In this document: in pieces, positions 25,497-33,020 of the stretch
Numbering within the stretch: position 1 is the first letter of the stretch
How the letters are laid out: every line of letters begins with the position of its first letter
The notes under the pieces: generated by a model
What the model was told of the DNA's origin: nothing
The model's input: the letters and a program-made list of their open reading frames with translations, nothing else
Database searches by the model: none
From: Halovivax asiaticus JCM 14624
GTDB lineage: Archaea > Halobacteriota > Halobacteria > Halobacteriales > Natrialbaceae
Reading direction: 5' to 3'
Assembly (NCBI RefSeq): GCF_000337515.1
Contig: NZ_AOIQ01000021.1
Location: 372,251-436,250, forward strand
Length of the DNA: 64,000 nucleotides
Position numbers and translations under genes: made by a program

Positions 25497-26789
25497 ATGG
25501 GCCTCTCCGGAAACGACCGGGCGATCGCCGGCTTCGCGATGACTGGCCACGGGCTCGTCCACTGGTTCGAGACCTCGATCCCGATCTTTCTGGTCGTCTG
25601 GCTCGCCGAGTTCGAGGTATCGACCCTGCTCGCCGGCCTCGTCGTCGCGCTGGGGTACGCACCGTTCGGCCTCGGCGCGCTCCCGGCCGGCATCCTCGCC
25701 GATCGATTCGGCGCCAAAACCCTCGTCGTCACCTGTCTGGCCGGCATGAGCGCGTCGTTCGTCATCCTCGGACTGAGCGGCTCGCTCGTCGGCGTGGCGA
25801 TCGGCCTCGTCTGCTGGGGCGCCGCGGCGAGCATCTATCACCCGGCCGGCCTCTCGCTGATCAGCACGGGCGTCGAGCAACGCGGTCGCGTCTTCGCCTG
25901 GCACGGCATGGCCGGTAACGCAGGGATCGCCCTCGGCCCGTTCGTCGCCGCGACGCTCATGTTTCTGGGCCTGACCTGGCAGACCACGGCCCTGATCCTC
26001 GCGATACCCGGTGCGCTCGCCGCGGTGTACGGCCTGCGCGCTGACTTCGATCCGACCGCCGCGGTCGACCCGGACGTCGACGCCGGCGCCGACGAGGCAC
26101 TATCGCTTGCGGACTTCGTCGGGAACAGTCGGGTTCTCTTCGCGAGTGCCTTCGCGCTCGTCTTCGTCATCGTCACCTTCGAGGGGCTGTTCTACCGCGG
26201 GATGTTGACGTTCCTCCCGGAGATCTTGCACGGCTCGTCCGTGCTGGCCGGCGTCGCTCCGGGGCCGTCGCTCGAGGGCTTCGAACCGGGTCACTACATC
26301 TACGTCGGCCTGCTCGTCGTCGGCATCGCCGGGCAGTACGTCGGTGGTCGGCTAACCGATCGGATCCGGCCGGCGACGGGTCTGCTCGCGTTCTTCGCCG
26401 TCCTGGCGATTCTAGCTCTCTCGTTCGTGCCGATCCTCTCGATCGAGGCCGGCGGGACGGCCGGACTGGTTGCCGTCGTCGGGCTCAGCGCGCTCTTCGG
26501 CTTCTTCCTCTTTGCCATCCAGCCGTTCTACCAGGAGGCCGTCGCGGTCTACACGCCACCCGATTCGCGCGGTCTCTCCTACGGCTACACCTACCTCGGC
26601 GAGTTCGGGTTCGGTGCGGCCTCGATCGCCATCGGCGGCTACGTCCTCGATGTTTCGACGCCGACGTTCCTCGTGACGATGGCCACCTTCGCCGTGATCG
26701 GGGTCGCCCTCTCGGTCGGTCTCTCCGTCGGCGTGGGGCGATTCCTGGGAACCGACTCGGAGCCGGGGGCAACTACCGCGGACGAGTAG
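25497..26789 (+). CDS. MFS transporter
   Basis: 430 residues with about 12 hydrophobic helices and the MFS loop 2-3 type signature GILADRFGAKTLV (about residues 62-74) plus its counterpart GGRLTDRIRPATG after helix 8. An acidic cytoplasmic loop (about 180-205) separates the two halves, as usual in halophilic proteins. The substrate cannot be deduced. Confidence 0.9.
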   Translation: MGLSGNDRAIAGFAMTGHGLVHWFETSIPIFLVVWLAEFEVSTLLAGLVVALGYAPFGLGALPAGILADRFGAKTLVVTCLAGMSASFVILGLSGSLVGVAIGLVCWGAAASIYHPAGLSLISTGVEQRGRVFAWHGMAGNAGIALGPFVAATLMFLGLTWQTTALILAIPGALAAVYGLRADFDPTAAVDPDVDAGADEALSLADFVGNSRVLFASAFALVFVIVTFEGLFYRGMLTFLPEILHGSSVLAGVAPGPSLEGFEPGHYIYVGLLVVGIAGQYVGGRLTDRIRPATGLLAFFAVLAILALSFVPILSIEAGGTAGLVAVVGLSALFGFFLFAIQPFYQEAVAVYTPPDSRGLSYGYTYLGEFGFGAASIAIGGYVLDVSTPTFLVTMATFAVIGVALSVGLSVGVGRFLGTDSEPGATTADE

Positions 26790-26872
26790 CGATCACCGAC
26801 GGCCGAGTGGACCGTGACAGCGTCGAACGCCCGCCGACCCGGTCGCAGTCTCGTCTCCGAACGTCTCGTCTT

Positions 26873-27970
26873 CTATTCGGGATCGGGGTCGTAGATCGAT
26901 TCGTTCGGGTCGCCGGCGACGTCGATCGCAGCAAGGTTGCCCTTCCTCAGTGTTCGCGTGATCGCGTGGTCGACGAGTTTGATCGGGCCCGGAACCGGCG
27001 TGTCGAGTTCCGCGGCTGTCACCGTCCCGGGCGTGACCGGCGTCGTCTCCACCCAGTTGGCGGCGTCACCGAAACTTCCGTCGCGGTAGAGCGTCTCCCA
27101 GACGTTCCCGATCGGGTGCACTGCCGCAGTCAGGTTCGGGCCGCCGTTCGCGTAGTAGATCCGAACTCGCTCGCCGCGTTCCGCCTCGACGGCCCCGTAA
27201 GGGCCGTCCTCCGCGAACGCGTAGGCTTCTCCGTTCAGCAGCACGTAGGTCGGATTCTCCGCTACCATGGCGTCGAAGTCGACCTGGTGGTGGCCCGCGT
27301 CGCCGGCCTCGCCGTTCGTGTACAGTTCGTGCTGTCCGAAGTACAACTCCTGATCGACCTCGGGCAGTCCGTCTTCGGGTTCGACGAGTATCGCTCCGAA
27401 CATCCCCGAGCTGATGTGGTGATCCATGTTCGGGACCGCACAGTGATAATCGAAGATTCCGGGATACTCCGCGCGAAACTCGATCTCGACTGGGCCTTCG
27501 CCGGGGGCGATCGTGGTGTCGTCGGCGCCGCCGCCCGGGCCGTAGACGGCGTGAAAATCGATATTGTGGGGGAGCGCGTTGCGATCGTCGGGAACGTCGA
27601 ACGTCAGGTGGATCGTATCCCCGCGACGAACGCGGATCAGCGGTCCCGGGATGCGCCCTTCGAACGTCATGTACTGATAGGTCACCTCGGGCTCGATCTC
27701 GGCGACGTGTTCTTCCGTTCGAAGCGTGATCTCGTGGCGGCGTGGTTCGTCCCAGTCGACCGGGGGCGGGAGATCAGTCGGATCGGCCGCGATGCGATCG
27801 ACGTCCGGCTCCTGGGCCGGCGCCAGGTCGTCGTCGCGGTCCGCATCGTACCCCGACCCGTTGTCGTCGGATTCGTTCGTCTGTGCGAGCTGGCCCGCCA
27901 GCAGCACGGAGCCACCACCGGCAACGCCTTGCAGGAATCGTCTTCGAAGTGAACTGAGCGTAAGCGGCAT
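26873..27970 (-). CDS. nirK: Copper-containing nitrite reductase (NirK type)
   Basis: 365 residues. Tat signal (SLRRRFLQG) and hydrophobic stretch, an acidic linker, then two cupredoxin domains. Domain 1 shows LPHNIDFHAVYGPGGG (type 1 and type 2 Cu His), FDYHCAVPNMDHHISSGMFG (His, Cys, His, Met), and domain 2 shows AVHPIGNV and KLVDHAITR for the remaining His ligands. Both copper sites look complete, so reduction of nitrite to NO at the cell surface is expected. The start at 27970 places the Tat motif at the N-terminus. No nitric oxide reductase or maturation gene is adjacent. Confidence 0.88.
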   Translation of the reverse strand: MPLTLSSLRRRFLQGVAGGGSVLLAGQLAQTNESDDNGSGYDADRDDDLAPAQEPDVDRIAADPTDLPPPVDWDEPRRHEITLRTEEHVAEIEPEVTYQYMTFEGRIPGPLIRVRRGDTIHLTFDVPDDRNALPHNIDFHAVYGPGGGADDTTIAPGEGPVEIEFRAEYPGIFDYHCAVPNMDHHISSGMFGAILVEPEDGLPEVDQELYFGQHELYTNGEAGDAGHHQVDFDAMVAENPTYVLLNGEAYAFAEDGPYGAVEAERGERVRIYYANGGPNLTAAVHPIGNVWETLYRDGSFGDAANWVETTPVTPGTVTAAELDTPVPGPIKLVDHAITRTLRKGNLAAIDVAGDPNESIYDPDPE

Positions 27971-28094
27971 GTGCTCTCTGGCGTTCAGGTGGTGCCCGGA
28001 TAAGGCGTCTGCCGACGTGTGACTGCATCCCACCCGTTAGGTGCCGCTCGGTCCGGGGCGACCGAACCGCGGCCGGCTGGTCTCGTTGGACGGC

Positions 28095-28409
28095 TTACTG
28101 TCGATCGGTGCGTGCTTCACGGCCGAGGTGGTCCTCGACGGCAGCGACTTTCTCGCTCGCCGGCTCGTCGCTCGTCCGTTTGTCATCGACTTTGAGGAAC
28201 GTACTCACTCGATCGGCGTCGATCGATTCGTGTGCAGCTTCGACGGCCTCCAGTAACTCGACCATCGACTCGGCCTCGATTGTCGTCCCCATCGGGCCCG
28301 TCTCGTAGGTCAGTCCCGTCTCGTCGATCGCTTCGATCGCGCCCGCGACGTCCGCGGCCATGCTTTCGTCGGTTGCCGGGGCAGTGCTGAGGAATCCGAT
28401 GACTGTCAT
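28095..28409 (-). CDS. MTH1187/YkoF-type thiamine-binding (UPF0045) protein
   Basis: 104 residues. The pattern MTVIGFLSTAPA, AIEAIDETGLTYETGPMGTT and AAHESIDADRVSTFLKVDDK is that of the MTH1187/UPF0045 family, small ferredoxin-like domains related to YkoF that bind thiamine-like ligands. The start at 28409 fits homologue length; the frame runs on upstream without support. No thiamine genes are nearby, so the ligand is unverified. Confidence 0.88.
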   Translation of the reverse strand: MTVIGFLSTAPATDESMAADVAGAIEAIDETGLTYETGPMGTTIEAESMVELLEAVEAAHESIDADRVSTFLKVDDKRTSDEPASEKVAAVEDHLGREARTDRQ

Positions 28410-28518
28410 ACCGGCGGCTACTGCTCGACCGGACCTAAAACCGTGGGTCGCCTTCGTGGAATGCAGCCCAGTGACTCCTGGTGGCACGGAGAACAGGCGT
28501 GTGGTGCACTGGTCCGAA

Positions 28519-28866
28519 TCAGTTGGTCGGCCGCTCGACCTGCGGTGGCGGGTAAATGTAGATCTCGCCGTTCGCGTAGACGTAGACCTCACACTCGAGG
28601 GCGGTGAACGCGACGTGGCCGCCCGTTCGCTCCTCGCCGTCGGCTTTCGGACTGAAGATGCGCTCTAAGGCGTCGGGATCGACGCTATCGTAGAGTGAGA
28701 ACTCGCCTTGCGAGACGTCGACGTCGACGACCGCGGTGAGGCCGTGGACGATCGTCGAGAGCAGTGTCGCGCTGCCATCCGGATCGTAGTCGACCTCGAA
28801 GCGGTCGTTCGACTCGTCGTACGAAAGCTCGCTCGTCTCGGAATTACGGGTGATTTCGGTTTGCAT
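28519..28866 (-). CDS. HalOD1 output domain protein
   Basis: 115 residues. LLSTIVHGLTAVVDVDV, LYDSVDPDALERIFSPK and the C-terminal strand pair ECEVYVYANGEIYIYPP define a stand-alone HalOD1 domain, the second in this window. It ends in a Pro-rich tail. It may act as a small output or adaptor domain of haloarchaeal signalling; nothing next to it supplies a sensor. Confidence 0.85.
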   Translation of the reverse strand: MQTEITRNSETSELSYDESNDRFEVDYDPDGSATLLSTIVHGLTAVVDVDVSQGEFSLYDSVDPDALERIFSPKADGEERTGGHVAFTALECEVYVYANGEIYIYPPPQVERPTN

Positions 28867-29156
28867 TGGCGCTACAGGATCTACGATCGCTCACCACTCC
28901 GTACCGCATCCTCGTACAAAAGGTAATCGGCTGTGGCAGGCATTGACTCTCGTGACTGTCGCGGGAGTCGACTGATACGGTTGATCGGTTGGTCACTGCC
29001 CACGTCCCCGATCGGCGTTGTTGCACCTGTCATTGGGAGCAAACGTGGTGACCACTCCGACATTGGCGGCGAATCGCCGCGTCGTCTCTTCTCTCCCGAA
29101 TCCCGCTACGGGTGAAATCCACGGAAGATAAGACGGATGGATGGAATGGATGTGCT

Positions 29157-30638
29157 ATGTCTCTCAGTCTTCCGGAACTGGACTCCCACCTCTTCAAGTG
29201 TGCGGATATCATCCGTGACGCCGTCGATTCGACGGATTACAAGGACTACATCCTCCCGCTGGTCTACTACAAGACGATCTCGGACAACTTCGAGATCCAG
29301 TACGAGGCCTACGCCGAGGAGTACGGTGAGGATCACGCCCAGCGGCCGAACCTCTACGACGTGCCGTACGTTCCCGAGGGGTACCTGTGGGCGGATCTGC
29401 GGGCGGTCACCGAGAACGTGGACGAGGCGATCAACGACGCCTTCGACGCGCTTCGCGAGGCGAACGACGGCGAGGTCGAGGGCGTGTTCCGGGCCGACTA
29501 CGTCGCCGAGGACGCGTTGACCGACGATCGACTCACGCGACTGATCGAGCACCTCTCGACGTACGATCTCGACACCGAGAGCATCCCCGCCGATATGCTC
29601 GGCGAGGCGTACATGGACCTGGTGCGTCACTTCGCCGAGGAGGAGGGCAAGTCGGGTGGCCAGTTCTTCACGCCGCCGCACATCGTCGAGCTGATGGTCC
29701 GCTTGCTCGCCCCGTTCGAGGACGGCGACACCTTCCACGACCCGACCGTGGGCTCCGGTGGGATGCTGGTCGAGGCCGCCACCCACTACCGCGACGAGCA
29801 GGGCGAGGATCCGTCGAAGCTCACCTTCACGGGCCAGGAGATCAACCCCGATATCGCCGCGATCGCGAAGATGAACCTCTCGATCCACGGGCTCACCGGG
29901 CGGATCGAGCGCGAGGATTCCCTCCTGCGGCCGCAGTTCACCGAGGACGGATCCCTGACCCAGTTCGATTTCGTGCTCGCGAATTTCCCGTTCTCGGCAG
30001 ACTGGCAGAAGGACGACCTCCAGGACGACACCTTCGGCCGCTTCGACTGGCACGAGAAGCTACCCCGCGCCGACCGCGGCGACTACGCCTTCATCATGCA
30101 CATGGCCGAGCAGTTGAACGCGACCGGCCAGGCGGCGATCGTCGTCCCCCACGGCGTGCTCTTCCGGAAGCACGAGGCGCGGTATCGCAAGCCGATGATC
30201 GACGACGACATCGTCGAGGCCGTGATCGGCCTACCCGAGAACCTCTTCCAGAACAACTCGATCCCGAGCGCGATCTTGGTCCTCAACCGCGACAAACCCG
30301 ACGATCGCGCCGACGAGGTCCAGTTCATCCACGCCGCCGACGGGGACTTCTACGAGGAACTGAGCAACCAGAACGAACTGACCGAGGCGGGCCTCGACCA
30401 CATCGAGGAGAACTTCGCGGGCTGGACGACCGAGGAGCGCGTGAGCCGGACGGTCTCACTGGACGAGATCCGCGAGAACGACTACAACCTGAACATCGCG
30501 CTGTACGTCGACACCACAGAACCCGAGGAGGAGATCGACGTCGCCGAGGAACTGGCGAAATTGCGAGAGCTCCAGGCCGAGCGCGACGAAATCGAGACGC
30601 GCATGACCGAGCACATGGAGGCGCTTGACTATGAGTGA
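29157..30638 (+). CDS. hsdM: Type I restriction-modification DNA methyltransferase subunit HsdM
   Basis: 493 residues. An HsdM N-terminal helical domain (about 1-150) precedes an N6-adenine methyltransferase domain with motif I PTVGSGGMLVEAA (about 200-212) and motif IV NFPFS (N-x-P-F form, about 281). Spacing LPENLFQNNSIPSAILVL is typical of HsdM. The ATG at 29157 fits the family start; an upstream in-frame ATG at 29112 is less likely. It overlaps hsdS by 8 bases and would form the M2S modification complex. Confidence 0.95.
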   Translation: MSLSLPELDSHLFKCADIIRDAVDSTDYKDYILPLVYYKTISDNFEIQYEAYAEEYGEDHAQRPNLYDVPYVPEGYLWADLRAVTENVDEAINDAFDALREANDGEVEGVFRADYVAEDALTDDRLTRLIEHLSTYDLDTESIPADMLGEAYMDLVRHFAEEEGKSGGQFFTPPHIVELMVRLLAPFEDGDTFHDPTVGSGGMLVEAATHYRDEQGEDPSKLTFTGQEINPDIAAIAKMNLSIHGLTGRIEREDSLLRPQFTEDGSLTQFDFVLANFPFSADWQKDDLQDDTFGRFDWHEKLPRADRGDYAFIMHMAEQLNATGQAAIVVPHGVLFRKHEARYRKPMIDDDIVEAVIGLPENLFQNNSIPSAILVLNRDKPDDRADEVQFIHAADGDFYEELSNQNELTEAGLDHIEENFAGWTTEERVSRTVSLDEIRENDYNLNIALYVDTTEPEEEIDVAEELAKLRELQAERDEIETRMTEHMEALDYE

Positions 30639-32031
30639 GCAGGCCAACGTCAACGAACATGTAGACGAGGAGAACGAACATGGTCAGCCAATAGACGAGG
30701 ATTCCGATGAGCTGGATCAGGAAGATTTTGGACCGTTCACTCTGTCCACCCCTGGCGATTGGACAGCGAAGCGGTTGGGGGACATTAAACGACTCATCAC
30801 GAGGGGGAAGCAACCAACATACGCTGATGAGGGAGTTCCAGTCATCAATCAGGAGTGCATTTACTGGGACGGCTGGCATTTCGAGAACCTTCGTTATCTG
30901 GATCAAGGCGTTGCAGAAGACTGGAAGGACAAATACTTTCCACAAAAAGGTGACGTAATTCTTAATTCAACTGGGCAGGGGACACTCGGCCGCGCGCAGG
31001 TGTATCCTGATGGTGAACGGCGAGCCATTGATTCCCACGTCACTCTTCTCAGAACAGATGACAAACTGAGTCCTCACTTTCACAGGTACTTTCTGGAGAG
31101 TCACCTCGGACAGGCGCTTCTCTATTCAATGTGTGTAAACGGGTCCACTGGACAAATCGAACTCTCCAAAACTCGACTCGATCTTCTTCCAGTGCCGCTT
31201 CCACCACTAGAAGAACAGCGCAAAATCGCCAGCGTGCTCTACACCGTTGATCGGGCGATCCAGAAGACGGATGAAATCATTGAGCAACTGAACTGCGTTA
31301 AAACCGGTGTAGTCCAAACCGTGTTCCGGCGTGGAACCAAATCTCATGATACCTTCCAAACGACGGGCTCAGGCGAATACCCAGATCAATGGAATCTCGT
31401 TAAGTTCGAGAATCTAATTGAAGACACGCGCTATGGGACGGATAATAAGTCGAATACCGATAAAGATGGGTATCCAACGTTCAGGATACCTAATATCGTC
31501 GAAAAACGGATTACGACGGACGATCTCAAACACACGCCACTGACTGACGACGAGTTGGAGCGTCTTCGATTGAAAGAGGGTGATATACTCGTTATTAGGA
31601 CCAATGGAAATCCAAACTACGTTGGTCGGTGTGCAACCTTCTCCAATAAGGAGGAACCGTTCGTTTTCGCGTCATATCTATTCCGACTTCGAGTTGACGA
31701 GTCACGAGTTCGACCGGCGTTTATCCGTGAGTTCCTGAACTCACAGCGTGGCCGGAGCGAAATGTCTGGGTGGGTACGCAGTTCAGCTGGAAACTATAAC
31801 CTGAGTGTAGGCGCAATTGAGAGGTTCAACGTTCCCGTTCCGCCCCTTGACGAACAGGATAAAATTGTAGAGAGAATAAATGATGTAGAGCGGTCAATTC
31901 GCGTGAACGAAAGAGACCGCGACCGCCTCCAACGTCTCAAACAGGGCCTCATGCAAGACCTTCTCTCAGGCGAAGTCCGTACTCACGACACGGACATCGA
32001 GATCGTGGACGAAGTCCTTCAACACGGCTAA
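30631..32031 (+). CDS. hsdS: Type I restriction-modification specificity subunit HsdS
   Basis: 466 residues with two target-recognition domains separated by conserved helical spacers: the first spacer is LPPLEEQRKIASVLYTVDRAIQ (motif PLPPLEEQRKIA at about 190), the second PVPPLDEQDKIVERINDVE near the C-terminus, followed by LKQGLMQDLLSGEVR. Each half reads one part of a bipartite DNA site. Base composition is clearly lower in GC than in hsdM and hsdR, as often seen for exchangeable recognition genes. The first about 35 residues are acidic and variable. The start overlaps the hsdM stop by 8 bases. Confidence 0.94.
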   Translation: MSEQANVNEHVDEENEHGQPIDEDSDELDQEDFGPFTLSTPGDWTAKRLGDIKRLITRGKQPTYADEGVPVINQECIYWDGWHFENLRYLDQGVAEDWKDKYFPQKGDVILNSTGQGTLGRAQVYPDGERRAIDSHVTLLRTDDKLSPHFHRYFLESHLGQALLYSMCVNGSTGQIELSKTRLDLLPVPLPPLEEQRKIASVLYTVDRAIQKTDEIIEQLNCVKTGVVQTVFRRGTKSHDTFQTTGSGEYPDQWNLVKFENLIEDTRYGTDNKSNTDKDGYPTFRIPNIVEKRITTDDLKHTPLTDDELERLRLKEGDILVIRTNGNPNYVGRCATFSNKEEPFVFASYLFRLRVDESRVRPAFIREFLNSQRGRSEMSGWVRSSAGNYNLSVGAIERFNVPVPPLDEQDKIVERINDVERSIRVNERDRDRLQRLKQGLMQDLLSGEVRTHDTDIEIVDEVLQHG

Positions 32032-32141
32032 CGATCGACATTCCGTTACTGCGATTACTTGGAAACGGCGCGCTAAACAAGAGACGAACTGTATTCTCCC
32101 TCACTTGACCAATTGATTCCGCCCTCTCACCAGTAACTATA

Positions 32142-32259
32142 TTACCTTTCACGTCAATGAACCAGACGGAAGCCCCGTCCGTTGGGTACGAAAGTGCCCC
32201 GGGTGCTAGGAACACCCGAGACGTGGCTTCCAAATCCCACCCAAGGGATTGTGGTCGCC
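32142..32259 (+). promoter_or_regulatory. TATA box and structured leader before the small ORF pair
   Basis: An AT-rich actatattacc (32142-32152) about 110 bases after hsdS looks like a TATA element. The following leader contains a compact hairpin, cgggtg (32200-32205) with cacccg (32213-32218), and a Pro/Cys-rich-looking GC tract. This suggests that the small ORFs are transcribed separately from hsdMS, with a leader of about 85 bases, unusual in haloarchaea where leaderless mRNAs dominate. Confidence 0.4.
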
Positions 32260-32412
32260 ATGTTCCGCAAGACACCATCGAGACAAAAAGGTCTCGCACG
32301 CCCGTTGCCTAGAGAGTCGTATCGCTATCCGTCGCTGACCTTCGTTTTCGGGGATGGGGGGCCGAGCCCCTCCGATCGGTTCGGACTGCCGGACCGGGAG
32401 GTGCTCGGATGA
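32260..32412 (+). CDS. Possible small basic protein, translationally coupled to the next ORF
   Basis: A 50-residue frame, basic in its first half (RKTPSRQKGLARPLPRE) and Gly/Pro-rich later. Its TGA overlaps the next ATG (ATGA at 32409-32412), the usual sign of coupled genes. The basic composition is unlike most haloarchaeal proteins, so it could instead be non-coding leader. An in-frame TTG at 32182 would lengthen it to 76 residues. No family is recognised. Confidence 0.35.
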   Translation: MFRKTPSRQKGLARPLPRESYRYPSLTFVFGDGGPSPSDRFGLPDREVLG

Positions 32413-32663
32413 AATCCGTCGAGCGAACGAGCGACGGCGCCGGCGATGAGACTCCCGACCGGGAGTGCTACCGGTGCGATCGGGACGTGGCACCACGGCG
32501 GCTCTTTCGGATCACCACCGAGCCGCCGGCGTCGCTCTCGCAGGACTACCAGACTGCGGAGCGATTTTGCTGTCCGGACTGTGCAGCTGGCATGAACCTC
32601 TCCGAGTTCTCCGAGCAACTGAAAGCCCGCGCTCGTCGGGGTGGGAACTCGGCGACGAAGTGA
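32409..32663 (+). CDS. Small zinc-ribbon-like protein (DUF7576-like)
   Basis: 84 residues with CYRCDRD and CCPDCAAGM, two CxxC knuckles about 30 residues apart, predicting one zinc site. The segment between them (RRLFRITTEPPASLSQDYQ) looks conserved in small haloarchaeal zinc proteins that I associate with DUF7576. It sits between hsdS and hsdR, overlaps the preceding small ORF by ATGA and could be part of the restriction locus or simply inserted there. Function unknown. Confidence 0.72.
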   Translation: MKSVERTSDGAGDETPDRECYRCDRDVAPRRLFRITTEPPASLSQDYQTAERFCCPDCAAGMNLSEFSEQLKARARRGGNSATK

Positions 32664-33020
32664 CCGCGGCCATCATCACCTGACACCGCGGTTTTGGAAC
32701 CTGGGTGTGGGCTCCCTCTGCTTATCTAACCACCACGCCGACTGCGGGACCTGTCCGTTGCTACGTGACCGTATCGTGACTTTCTGCGACCCGGTTCCTG
32801 CGACAATTGTCATTTGACTTAGCGAGTGAGAACCCCCGCTAACCCAAATTGTAGGGTCGGAATTTTGACTTAGCGCCGAGCACGGGCGTACTGTTTATTA
32901 GGCAGGTAGCTTCATCGGTCTGTCTAACCCAAATTGTCCCGGACGTCCCCATCAAAGATTCATCGACGCCGGTTACGACTACCGATAGAAACTTCGGGCT
33001 CGCATCAAAAGGGACATTAA
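32664..33020. other. Repeat-containing gap before hsdR (357 b)
   Basis: No gene is supported. It carries a two-copy repeat system (separate entry), a TATA-like gtttatta (32893-32900) and a second A-rich element catcaaaagg close to the hsdR start. Composition is more AT-rich than the flanking genes. Confidence 0.5.
32812..32937 (+). repeat. Duplicated inverted-repeat pair upstream of hsdR
   Basis: The motif tttgacttagcg occurs at 32813-32824 and 32864-32875; ctaacccaaattgt occurs at 32839-32852 and 32924-32937. Within each copy the two motifs are imperfect inverted repeats of each other (atttgacttagcg against cgctaacccaaat, two mismatches). The spacer is 12 bases in the first copy and about 48 in the second, where a TATA-like gtttatta lies inside it. 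This could be a tandem operator controlling hsdR or a remnant of a tiny palindromic element. Confidence 0.65.
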
